The notes beneath the pieces are model-generated. The model was not told the DNA's origin. It did not search any database and worked only from the letters and a program-made list of their open reading frames with translations. Made by a program: the position numbers and the translations under genes. Of a DNA stretch of 64,000 nucleotides, positions 54,225-64,000 are shown piece after piece. The stretch comes from Saturnia japonica. Its lineage: Eukaryota; Arthropoda; Insecta; Lepidoptera; Saturniidae. The stretch covers positions 12,791,413-12,855,412 of the forward strand of contig CM065320.1 in assembly GCA_033032175.1 (NCBI GenBank), read 5' to 3'. How positions within the stretch are numbered: position 1 is the stretch's first letter; every line of letters starts with the position of its first letter.

Positions 54225-55527
54225 CAAGGTGTCCAGAAAGGGTATCGGGTATTTGTTTTCGCGCCATATTCTAAATGGGGCGTCTAAAGGGTGCGGGGAG
54301 GGGTTCGTGGCATCCGCCATTTTGTGGAGTTTTAGTCACGATGGAACAGTACTCGGGGACGCATCGCGCATTTTGCGTACGAGCGTATTATCGTAATGGT
54401 GATTCAATAGTGACTGCTCAACGTCTCTATCGTGCGGAATATCGTACACGCCACGCGCCAAGTGACGATAGCATTAGGAAATGGATCAGGATGTTCGAGA
54501 ATACAGGTGCGACAGTTAAAATTCAAAACTCTGGTCGTCCTCGTTCAGTTCGCGATGAAGAAACAATTGAAGAAGTTGAGGCGTCGGTTCGTCAAAGTCC
54601 GTCTTTATCCATCCGAAAGCGAAGCCAAGCGTTGAACATCAAAAAATCGTCTTTACATTCGATTTTAAAGAAAGACTTACATCTAAAAGCCTATAAAATT
54701 CAATTGGTTCAAGAATTGAAGGATACGGACTATGCTAATCGACTAAATTTTGCGAACGAAATGCTGCAGCGATTTAACAACTTTAACAACATACTGTTCA
54801 GTGGCGAAGCAAATTTTCACCTGAATGGTCATGTTAATAAGCAGAATTGTCGGTACTGGGCAGTGGAGAATCCGAGACGAAAGCATGAACGACCCCTGCA
54901 TAGCCCAAAGGTCGTTGTTTGGGCCGCTATATCTGCTAAAGGCATAATTGGTCCTTATTTTCATGAAGATCAACGAGGCCGAGCAATTAATGTGAATAGT
55001 GACCGTTATTGCGATATGTTGCGAAATTTTTTGGTCCCAGAGTTGCAGGAGTTTGCAGGTTTCAACTCAAGAACGTGGTTCCAGCAAGATGGGGCCACTT
55101 ACCATACCTCAAATGACTCAATGGAAGTTGTTAACGAATTATTCCCTAATAAAGTCATTTCGCGAAGGGGTAACATCAACTGGCCTCCCAGAAGCCCCGA
55201 CCTTAGCCCGCTTGACTATTTTGCATGGGGATACCTTAAAAGTAAGGTTTATCAAAACAATCCGACGAATCTAACCCAGTTAAAGCAAAACATCAGGTCA
55301 GAAATGGCAGCAATATCGATAGCTATGTGTCAACGTGTTATCGCCAATCTTCGTTTCCGTTTAGAAGAGTGCCAGCAACCTAATGGTCATCATTTGGATA
55401 ACATCATCTTTTCCAAATAATTCTCCAATTCATATGCTAATAATAAACAATACACTTTTTTATTGCATACAAATAATTTTTGTTTCATTGAACTTACAAA
55501 TACCCGATACCCTTTCTGGACACCTTG
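54225..55527 (+). mobile_element. Full-length Tc1/mariner-family transposon (DD41D type)
   Basis: 1,303 bp between 32-bp terminal inverted repeats (54225-54256, 55496-55527; start CAAGGTGTCCAGAAAGGGTA) with no mismatch seen, flanked by TA (54223-54224, 55528-55529). It contains one uninterrupted transposase ORF. The perfect ends suggest recent insertion. Confidence 0.93.
54341..55420 (+). CDS. DD41D-type mariner-family transposase with lost first Asp
   Basis: 359 residues from the ATG at 54341. An upstream in-frame ATG at 54275 would add 22 residues unlike the family. The N-terminal helix-turn-helix region (about residues 5-110) includes DDSIRKWIRMFENTG and GRPRSVRDEE, with a GRPR AT-hook-like motif. 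The catalytic domain has WFQQDGATYHTS (second Asp) and RSPDLSPLDYFAWGYLK (third Asp), with 41 residues between the Asp of QQD and that of PLD. That places it with DD41D elements such as rosa. The first catalytic Asp, expected in FSDE, is Gly here (ILFSGEANFHLNG, GGC near 54799). One base change would explain it. The enzyme should cut poorly or not at all. Confidence 0.92.
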   Translation: MEQYSGTHRAFCVRAYYRNGDSIVTAQRLYRAEYRTRHAPSDDSIRKWIRMFENTGATVKIQNSGRPRSVRDEETIEEVEASVRQSPSLSIRKRSQALNIKKSSLHSILKKDLHLKAYKIQLVQELKDTDYANRLNFANEMLQRFNNFNNILFSGEANFHLNGHVNKQNCRYWAVENPRRKHERPLHSPKVVVWAAISAKGIIGPYFHEDQRGRAINVNSDRYCDMLRNFLVPELQEFAGFNSRTWFQQDGATYHTSNDSMEVVNELFPNKVISRRGNINWPPRSPDLSPLDYFAWGYLKSKVYQNNPTNLTQLKQNIRSEMAAISIAMCQRVIANLRFRLEECQQPNGHHLDNIIFSK

Positions 55528-55534
55528 TACTTAT

Positions 55535-56165
55535 TTAAAATCTTTGTCAATTATGTAACATTATGATAAGCGAAATTAAACGTTGCTAACTCTGTCTCCC
55601 CTTACACATTGAATTTAGGAAAAAAAAACAAACTATGTACTTCGTTAATTTTGCAAAAAATTGTCATACCAAAATTCGAACAAATCTGACCAGTAAAATC
55701 TTATTTTACATACAAACTTTGCCATCCTTTTTCACCCTCGTAAGCTTCGAGAAATCCCTTCTTAAAGGATGCCTGCAATATAAAGTTAACACCTTCCGGA
55801 ATTAAAAATTTCTACCCTTATTAGTTTGTGCAAGGCGATGATGAGTCTGTCTGGATATGAAAAGTATTGCATTGTATAAAAACCTTCTCCGTGTAAGAAA
55901 AACACTTAGATCTACGAATTTTCATGGTGATCTGTTAAACGGTGTAGGAGTATATCGATACCTTTTATACTAACATCCATTTTTATATTGATCGAGATAA
56001 ATATTAAAATCGATTTTTAATTACTAAATTTTTGTTTGCTTGTTTGCCAAAATACAAATCTTTATCGATAGCAGTTACTTCATTTTATTTTGTTGTCTAG
56101 CCTATTTAGGCCTACATTAATTTTAGCTTATAAACAAAAGTATTGTATATTAGTACGTGAGCTGT
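55535..56165. other. No gene recognised
   Basis: AT-rich; no supportable feature. Confidence 0.3.
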
Positions 56166-56169
56166 TTGA

Positions 56170-56370
56170 GTATTAATTACAACAAAAGATCGCAGCCAAA
56201 TAACCTTGTGTTGTGTTCATGCGGTGAGTAAGGTTTCCAGAGCTCCTTGGGGTAGGGGGATTCAAGGTCGGTAATGCGCTAGTAATACCTATGGAATTAC
56301 AAGTGTCCAAAGGCCACGGTGTTCGATTGCCATCAGGCGGGCCGTATGCTTGTTTGCCACCTTTGTAATA
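56170..56370 (+). repeat. Dispersed repeat R-B, copy 3
   Basis: AAGATCGCAGCCAAATAACC, CAGAGCTCCTTGGGG, ATCAGGCGGGCCGTATGCTT; one of the best preserved copies. Confidence 0.65.
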
Positions 56371-56939
56371 TATATTCACAAGGTCTATTAATATTTCATT
56401 AGGCTCCAAAATAAAATGAAAAACAAAAAATGAGAAATAAATAGTTCACTCCAGCCGCAAGGAATTAAATTTATAATATCCTTCGTCACCCTTGTAAAAT
56501 TCACCTTACAGCCTTGGTTCTAATTGACAGATTCTTGAAATATACAAGTGCTCTTTAACAGGAGCGGCGAACCCGGCGCGTGATCAATCGCTTTCAGAAA
56601 CTCTGCTACGCTTTCAACAATTCAGACAGGCTTCAGTATCAAACCCATTATATAACGAAACCTTAAATAATTAACGTTGGTCATCTTTCAAAATATAAGG
56701 CGACTGTATAATAGATCTTGCATACGCTGTCGAGTTGCAGTATAAGAAAGTCCATCAATGGAATGCTTAAAAAGTCTGCAAAATTCGTATTTTAATCTTA
56801 ATCAGTTAAAATATAATTATCATTTGCCAAATCTGTTCAGTTTTGAAAAAAGGCCACTTCTCAATTATGACCTTGCTAAAAATCAAATCCACAAATACTT
56901 CGTTCAGTTTAGACCGTACGAAGGCAATTATGAACGTTA

Positions 56940-57415
56940 AAACGCTACTGCCTCTTCGGAAAACAACCCAGTTTTTGAAAAGAGCCGACAAGAAACTTGA
57001 TCGGTTTTATCAATCTTTATAACTATGTAAATATTTACAAGTAATAATAATAGTATTACTGTAGTAGAAACATTTCCAAATATCATTATTGTTCTCTATT
57101 GTCCACCGTATAATAAAAAAAAATACCAGTGAAAGCTGCCTGATATGGTCCGTGATCTGATACCTTGCAAATCGGTAACATTCTTAGGAATGTTATTGTA
57201 GGATCTAACACCATTTTATTAATCTTACATAGTTTAAAACATATGATGACTAGTTTGTGATTCTTTATAGTATTAAAACTAAACTGGTCGAAACAAAATC
57301 TTAGCTTATCTATATTTTGGGAACATGCGTTAAATAATAAGGTACGTATTGAGACTATTTGGAGGGCTATAACTAGATTACAATTATTAGTTTGAGACTT
57401 ACGGTACGTAAAATT
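56940..57415 (-). pseudogene. LINE ORF C-terminal relic, antisense, degraded
   Basis: Shares AACTTGATCGGTTTTATCAA and CAAATCGGTAACATTCTTAG with the better copy at 60175-60600. The frame is lost. Confidence 0.5.
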
Positions 57416-57419
57416 TATT

Positions 57420-57630
57420 TGGAGATTTTTTTCCTACATGGGGCAGTCTGACTGGTGGAATACATCTACCCTACAGAATATCGTAGCCAAATGACTTTAT
57501 GATTCTGCGATGAGTAGAGTTTCAAGAGCTACTTGGAGGACGGGAATTCAAGGTAAGCAACGCGCTAGTGACACTTATGGTGTTAAAAGCGTTCATAGTA
57601 TATCAGGCCGCCTGTAGACAGGTTTACCAA
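57420..57630 (+). repeat. Dispersed repeat R-B, copy 4
   Basis: ACTGGTGGAATACATCTACC, ATCGTAGCCAAATGACTTTA, GCAACGCGCTAGTGACACTT, TATCAGGCCGCCTG. Confidence 0.6.
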
Positions 57631-57649
57631 CTTAGTTGTCTAAAAAAAG

Positions 57650-58010
57650 TTACATCTAGATGCTCTTCACGAATCGTTGCTCCATTTGGGAAAATGTGTT
57701 CAAAATTGTGTTTATCGAGATACGGTTTGCAATTGAGAACATGATATGCGTAAGTTCTGTACAGGTCCAAAGAAACTCGAAGCTCTGCAATGAACCTGAA
57801 ATTTCTGTGAAGAAACTTTAGTATGGTGGTAGGGTATTTTCTAAAGTCCACTTACCTAGCTACAACCCTCAAGTTAGAACCCTATCACCAAGCAACTATA
57901 GGTGTGTTCTGGCTGCTACAATTGAGAGCTAATTCCACCTCTAGGCTTAAAGTGTCACTATCTTGGGCCACATCGTCACTCAACATCAAGTAAGAACAGG
58001 AACGATAAGC
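57650..58010. repeat. Diverged SINE-2-type repeat
   Basis: CTCTGCAATGAACCTGAAAT and GTATGGTGGTAGGGTATTTT match the SINE-2 body (28345-28415). The text after 57900 (GGTGTGTTCTGGCTGCTACA) matches 50440-50460. Confidence 0.45.
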
Positions 58011-58029
58011 CTACAAATGATAAAAAAAA

Positions 58030-58770
58030 TATATTACACTTTCCTATTTTTATTCAATGCCTATCTATGTCTTAGTAAGTTTCGATATCTAAAAACACTC
58101 TATTTTTAACTATTACCTTTTGACTTTTCTCCGCTGCCATTTATTTGATTCACCAATTTATATACGTACTAGATAAATCCTATTAGAAGCGGTCAGCATT
58201 ATTCTTGAATCGTTACGAAATACATAAGCTAAATCTAAAACGCTGGAGCTAATAAGAATTTCAAATAGAAACTCATTCTTGTTCGTTTGTGTGAACGCGT
58301 CTAACTTTTAGTTCAACCAATAATGAATTTAAGCCAATTTTAGTGTAGAACTTATTCGAGAGTCACGCCAGACTCGAATTAAGCGCGAATAGGGTGAAAG
58401 AGCCTGAACGCTCGCTATTTTCCTAATCAATTCATGAGTCAACAAATGTATTGGAAGCTTAACAGTTTCAAACTTGGTGTTCCTTTTTTATTATTGTATT
58501 TTTTTTATTTAGGTAGACAGAATAATAAATAATAAACTTTACTAAAATAACTTTTAACTCCTGTGTTTAAATGCAGTAAATTTTGTTCCATAATTAATAC
58601 TTATTCTTTTATAGTTTTTAACATTATATTTAAAATTTAAATAAATATGAAAATATAATATAATTATGACACTTAAAAAGTAGAAAAGGCATTTAATTAA
58701 ATTCAATATAAAATAAAAAAAAGCAAAAAAAAATGTCGTAAGCCCGATCGAGTTTCTTTTCGGCTCTTTT
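58030..58770. other. No gene recognised
   Basis: AT-rich, no supportable feature. Confidence 0.3.
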
Positions 58771-58865
58771 CGATGACTGGGATGTTTTTAGAACTGGTAG
58801 TAGTGTATTGACCTTCATAAGTGCCTTCTTAGGGTCTAAATAAAATAAAATTTATTTTATTTTAT
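58770..58865 (+). mobile_element. 5'-truncated LINE 3' end
   Basis: ACTGGTAGTAGTGTATTGAC, ATAAGTGCCTTCTTAGGGTC, then a TTTTATT tail. Same end as 1130-1226. Confidence 0.55.
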
Positions 58866-58869
58866 TTGC

Positions 58870-60170
58870 ACAATAATGACCAATTTTTATAAAATATGGT
58901 TCCCGACTATGGTCCCCTGTTTTAACCAAAAATGTGTACTCTCTAATCCAAATCTAAATTTTTCCACGTTGGTATTGATTTGGAATATATTCTTTCATAA
59001 ATAATTCAAGTAATTTTTTTTAGATTTACTTGAGAGTAACTCTTATCTTTTTTGTAATGGAAATAACGTTCAGTAAGCTTCTATTTACATTTATATAATT
59101 TAATAATAACAATCATTTCATTAATATGTTTTTTATTAACAAATTACCATTTTTTTTAAAAACAATTAACTAATGTATAATGCTTGATGTACTTAAATTT
59201 GATTGTAAATTATATTATCAATAAATACCTATAAGTTCTAACATGACTTTTTTAATGACATTGTGTTGTATAGTATAGTCATAATATCTGCTACAAAGAC
59301 AAAGAAGTCTTACTACAAACGCGCGTATAGATTACAGGCGATTATATTATACACGGGTATATGTATATAGATTATATACATGGCGAAGATTCACCGATTT
59401 ATGGTAGAGTGGAAAGAGTGGAATACCTTGCCGGATTTCGTATTTTCCAATAATTATAACCTGGGTATCTTTAAATATCGAGTGAATAGGTACCTTCTAG
59501 GCAAGCGTGCTCCATCGTAGACCACATCATCACTTACTATCAAGCGAGATAGGTAAGTCTATCCATAGTAAAAAAAAAACAGGCACAATGTGTTAAATAG
59601 ATGTGCCTCATTCAACACGGAAACAAAGATCAGTTTACAAGCATAATATATGTAAGCATTCACTTTTTATCTTTATTTCATTATTTTTACGGTTTGGTTT
59701 AGATAAAAACACGGTGTTGCCATATCACCAAAGTCTCTGATTTCAGGACTGAAAGGCGCACGTTTCCGTCGTATAATCGGTATACGCACCACTATCAGTG
59801 GTTCAATTCACCATGACTTTCCTCACTGAGACGACGGGGTCGCGCATCTTGTCGGCAATTCATTTATTTTACGAGACCAACTCACGATAAGTGGTCCCGG
59901 ACGTGACTTGAGTCCTTTAAAGTATTTGCTAACAACTTGACTGGATATTATATGAGTTATGACTTATAACGTTTATATTTGAAGAAGTTCTGTTTAAAAA
60001 AAAACAGTTTTTGATGTTTATTAGTTCCTAGTTGTCAGGCGTAGTGTTTGTTATATTTGTGTTGACTTACTTGTTGCTATTGAACTTAAATCTGTAAGAA
60101 ATTATTGTTTAATGGTTTTTTTATAGTACGGCAAAGTGAAGATATTGTACCTGATAGTAAGCACAGTAAA
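58870..60170. other. No gene recognised
   Basis: AT-rich. 59490-59575 is a piece of the repeat also seen at 50500-50560. Otherwise nothing supported. Confidence 0.3.
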
Positions 60171-60174
60171 AATT

Positions 60175-60600
60175 AAAATCAAAATCATTTTTATTCAATT
60201 TAGGTCCTAAGAGGCCAAAATATCCCAGACATCGAGAAGAACCGGCAGGAAACTCGATCGTTCTTATCAATATCTTATTTTTTCTTTAATTAGTTTTTAC
60301 AGTATTCAATTATATACAGTTATTATCATTTTCAGTAGATGTATAGAGAGGGAATCACATCCGGACATCACCATCATTCACGTAATCAACCACCCTATTG
60401 TACCCTTTCGACAATAAAACTGGCTTAAGATGATTCTTGAACTTATTATCCGGCAAATCGGTAATGTGCTTAGGAAGTTTATTATAGAACCGAACACAAT
60501 TACTTAAAAAGCTTTTATTTGTTTTACTAAATCTAAAAGATTGAATGACAATTTTATATTTATTTCTAGTATTGAAGTGGTGGTGGTGGTTAGTAGTACA
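60175..60600 (-). pseudogene. LINE (CR1/Jockey-like) ORF C-terminus and 3' UTR
   Basis: The minus strand from about 60565 to 60358 is open and reads NKSFLSNCVRFYNKLPKHIT then NKFKNHLKPVLLSKGYN and ends with a stop after VVDYVNDGDVRM. That is a typical LINE ORF2 C-terminal tail (FYNxLP, KFKxxL). The 3' UTR follows to the LINE end at 60180, shared with 1130-1226 and 58770-58865. This copy identifies the element behind those ends. Confidence 0.7.
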
Positions 60601-60769
60601 ATACTAAATCAATGGCAGTCACCAAGAGATCGGTAGTAAATCAACGGCCACCGTTGTTATGCCAGTCTGCAAGCCACTTGGCAGCCGGATATAACTAACT
60701 AAGCTGATACCGAAAGACAACTTAGTCATTAAATTAAATTAGAAGTAGGGCACAGATATTTATTTTAGA

Positions 60770-60990
60770 AAAATTTCTTTTTACTATGGACAGTCCAACA
60801 TGTGGAATATCTCCACCCGATAGATGATCGCAGCCAAATAACTTTGTGTTGGGTTCTTATGGTGAGTAGAGTTTCCAGGTTCAAGGTCGTCAACGCGCTG
60901 GTGACACCTGTGGTGTTACAAGCGTCCATAGGCTACGGTAGCTGCTTACCGTCGTATGAATCGTATGCTTGCTTGCAACCTTAGTTGTAT
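60770..60990 (+). repeat. Dispersed repeat R-B, copy 5
   Basis: GATCGCAGCCAAATAACTTT, TCAACGCGCTGGTGACACCT, CATAGGCTACGGTAGCTGCT; the GGCGGGCC core has decayed. Confidence 0.6.
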
Positions 60991-61074
60991 AACAAGCTAA
61001 ATTATTAAAGAGGAAACAAAAAAACCGACTGCAACAAGAACAGTTGAGTAAAAAATATTTTTCTCTATTGTTGA

Positions 61075-61560
61075 TTTTTGTTTGATTCCTAGACGTCGCA
61101 CACAAATATTATATAGCCTATGTCACTCTCAGAATCTAACGACACCTCGTATGCTAAAATCCATCACGCCATTTACACTGCAGAGCGTGCCAAAGAAGTA
61201 CATACGCTCGAAAAACATAACCCTCCTTGGGTAAAAAAGATTACTGTGGCGGGTTTATAACCATGCCCATAGTTGTGGCGACCCAGTCGGGTATAGATGT
61301 ACACGTTTGCGTGCCACTATGACAGATTTACCCGGTGTATGGTGGTCGCGATCGAGTACTACCCTGTCGTGCTAGTATTAAAGTGTATTTGTTATTACGA
61401 TGAATATCAAAAGATTGGAAATATATTAAGCGAGATAAGTTGTTTATTATTTGAGCACTAGTTGTGCCCACTGTTGCGCTCACGTGGACTAAAGAACTCC
61501 GTCGAGCGGGCACACGCACCAGTCGTGCTACCACCGCTCCCGGTCATTTTGAAGGCAAAA
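61075..61560. repeat. Mixed dispersed repeat DNA
   Basis: 61080-61150 matches 47655-47740. CATAACCCTCCTTGGGTAAA at 61218 is a common lepidopteran repeat phrase. 61330-61550 is moderately G+C-rich but shows no exon I can support. Confidence 0.4.
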
Positions 61561-61679
61561 ATGCTTATTATGCGTGTTTCTTTTTCGCTTTCTCTCGCTG
61601 ATTTTTTGTAGGTTTTTTTAAGATGTCTAATTATGTACTACATTCATTTGGTATAATATATTTTATGGTTTATTCAGGG

Positions 61680-61800
61680 TGAGCCTTTTAAGCACTCGAA
61701 AATCGTCATTTCTTAAATAAAAGTAGCCTAAGTTACTCCTTATAACATCAGCTATCTGCCGAAGAAAGTCCCGTCAAAACCTAGCCAACAGACAGTCCTA
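61680..61800 (-). repeat. Dispersed repeat, antisense relative of 51190-51260
   Basis: AAAAGTAGCCTAAGTTACTC, CTTATAACATCAGCTATCTG and AGTCCCGTCAAAACC are the reverse complement of the 51.2-kb copy. Confidence 0.5.
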
Positions 61801-61804
61801 CGAA

Positions 61805-64000
61805 GAGACAACAATTTTAAAAAGTGGTTAATTGTTATAAATATGTACCGTATATAAACTTTCATAAGCATTTAGTAAAAAGCTGTTATTTTAACATTAC
61901 AAAAAGAGATTTCAATTTTATTAATTGTATAGATTGCAAGTTTGATACGATAATGTATGTAACATAATAATATTGATACGAATCGGTCAAGGTTCCGGTG
62001 TTGTAGAGCTCGGGATCCGCTTCCAGATAAGCAATGGCTTTCCTATCGCGTTTTATGGCACATTCGATATTACGTGAAATAGTTTTTGCTCCCTTGACTA
62101 CGCATCTCTCGCTTGTGGCTTCCCAGGACTGGACTTTGGTATTGTTACAACATTGTATTTTTATATGCTTTTTTGATTGTGTAGTAGAAATTAATTAAGA
62201 AACTTTTGAACGCATACTGTTTTAATTTTCTCTAAATAACACTTATTCTTTGTAAATTAATATCTGCTATATACATTTTTTTTTATTGAAATTTTTTTAA
62301 CTCGTAAAAAAAAATTGTATGTACTTATCTACGCACGTAAGAAGTTACACTCGTTTGACGTAACAAAACAAATATAACTCCAAAAAATTTATCCTTGTAT
62401 CGAGAACATGATAAAACTAGCCATCGATGAGGTAAAAGTGAATTCATTTTATTGTTTTTTTTTTTCTACAGCGTAAAACTAATTTAACGTCGTATAAATA
62501 AACATTATTTTAATTTGACTTCATTTTAATTTAATTTGATTAAAATATTGTTGAATACAATTTTGTCACAAGACGCACGCACCTTTCAATTTTGAAATTC
62601 TCATATCCTGTTATGTACCTAATTATTATCGTGATAAAATAGAAATTATTGGGCAAAGGCGATGTGGTAAAGTGATAAGCAAAAGTTATGGTAATACTAG
62701 TTGATGGTGTAGTTAATAAAGTTCAAGCAAAGTGCGCCCGTTTCATGTTTTCAGCTTGGATAGCGTGGCGAGCCAATGGATCGTAAGTGATCACTTAACA
62801 TCGTCAGAATTAGAAGAAAAATAAAAGTTTCGATAAGTTAAACACACATAAAAATTTCAACTTTAATCCCACATTCAGATACACCTGTATAATAATATAA
62901 CGTAAAGCAAAAGATTTCTACCCCTTTTTAAGCGTATTGCGTTCACGGAAGACTGTGAGATTTGGCAAGGTTAAAGTTTATACGGAGAAAGACTGCAGAA
63001 AGGTAAAACTTATCTATAATATCTGTTATCAATATATTAAATAAAATAAATTAATGCTGCGAATCCTAAAATGACCAGTGCCATTGAACTTAGACACCCT
63101 AAATATTGACATTGTCACTCAACAAAAAGTAACAGCAAGTGATGTAGATAATATTGATTGTTTAGGTTCATGAATAATGCAAATGTCAAACAGAAAATAG
63201 TCTATGATCAATAGGTCGTTGGTCGAATTTCAAGCATAGGGCGATCACTAGCTTAGATTTTTTTCTGACGGAAATTACGTTTTTATTTTTATCTCGATTA
63301 CTAATTCTTTACACTCTATTATTTCAAGAATTGTAACAAATGTTTTATTGCGTTTCACGTAGCACTGGCGCCGGGCCTGAAGAACGCCGAATTCTTTAGG
63401 GAGTATTTGAGCTGAAGGTACATCGTTGTGTGCGATTAGGGCAAATGGAAAAAGTTGTCGTTTTATATAACAAATGATGTCATTTTTCCTTCGTCACCCG
63501 CTCCGGGGATGCCATAACCCCGTTTCCATGATGTAGGGAGACATCTCAAAAGGTGCTTTGTTGGTCATATGACGTGGGAGTGAATTAAAATATGTCTAAC
63601 ACCTTGTTTCCTTTGGTAATAATTGCATTCTCTTTAAAGAATTAAATAATTTTCATTTATCGTAATAATTATATGTTTACTAGTTTTTGCCCAGGGCTTA
63701 CTTCTTTTGACTTTAAAATGAAACGACTTGCACGCTACCTATTCAAAAAATTGGTATAATAATTCAGAAACCATTACGGGCGTGTGCAAAACAATTTAGT
63801 AAATTATGTTCGCAATCGGATATAGATTAATGACTGGTTTCCGCTGGCGCTACAACTAGATGCCGCGCTACTTACATACTCCTAAAATACAAAACGTATG
63901 TCCGCTAGAATGTTCTTTTACGTTCTTGGCACCATTTCACTCTATCATTAGAATCTTTATGGGTATTACTGGAGTGTTGTCGAGAAACTCTTGCCAACCA
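61805..64000. other. No gene recognised
   Basis: AT-rich. 63350-63560 is more G+C-rich (CACTGGCGCCGGGCCTGAAG; TCCGGGGATGCCATAACCCC) and partly echoes the 46.4-kb repeat, but no ORF or RNA gene is supported. Confidence 0.3.

Noticed and set aside
54275..54340. Upstream ATG extending the transposase by 22 residues
   Set aside because: The added residues lie next to the inverted repeat and do not look like family sequence; the ATG at 54341 gives the normal length.
1..64000. CRISPR arrays, rRNA genes, bacterial operons
   Set aside because: None seen. The sequence is eukaryotic with introns and retroelements.

Overview
This is an AT-rich insect nuclear segment, most likely from a moth or butterfly. 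The dispersed repeats look like families common in lepidopteran genomes: Helitron-type ends, tRNA-headed SINEs, RTE, Jockey and R1-clade LINEs, and a TED-like errantivirus. No named species can be supported. Most of the window is layered mobile DNA. The only well supported host genes are two small defensin genes on the minus strand, about 5 kb apart. A third host exon near 29.5 kb is tentative.

Layout. 1-3 kb: nested Helitron and LINE fragments, a segment paralogous to the site of the later errantivirus insertion, and a MITE. 3.5-9.9 kb: tandem defensin genes, each with a signal-peptide exon and a cysteine-rich exon, embedded in a duplicated block (about 3.54-4.85 kb and 8.22-9.86 kb). 10.8-16.5 kb: four same-strand insertions of one Jockey-like LINE. 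Three are 5'-truncated and one is nearly full length but broken; each is separated from the next by the same 10-bp target sequence. 17.1-25.0 kb: a complete, apparently young endogenous errantivirus (Ty3/Gypsy with env). It has indistinguishable 307-bp LTRs, a primer-binding site, a polypurine tract, gag-pol joined by a -1 slippery heptamer, and a spliced env whose short first coding exon lies in the leader. 25-42 kb: repeat relics, among them a SINE inside an RTE LINE, a foldback hairpin and two MITEs. 42.3-44.3 kb: a 5'-truncated R1-clade LINE with an intact RT-to-C-terminus ORF on the minus strand. 44.8-45.7 kb: a SINE and another truncated copy of the Jockey-like LINE. 54.2-55.5 kb: a full-length Tc1/mariner-family element of the DD41D spacing, with TA target duplication and an uninterrupted transposase that has lost its first catalytic aspartate. 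56-64 kb: more SINE and LINE relics.

How it fits together. The defensins are probably secreted, immune-inducible peptides released by cleavage after a Lys-Arg pair. Both promoters keep a TATA box, a forkhead-like site and a kappaB-like decamer. The mobile elements are independent genomes. The errantivirus looks complete and possibly competent, the mariner is probably catalytically dead but could be mobilised in trans, and the LINE and SINE copies are mostly dead. All calls come from reading the sequence by eye; no alignment or database search was run.
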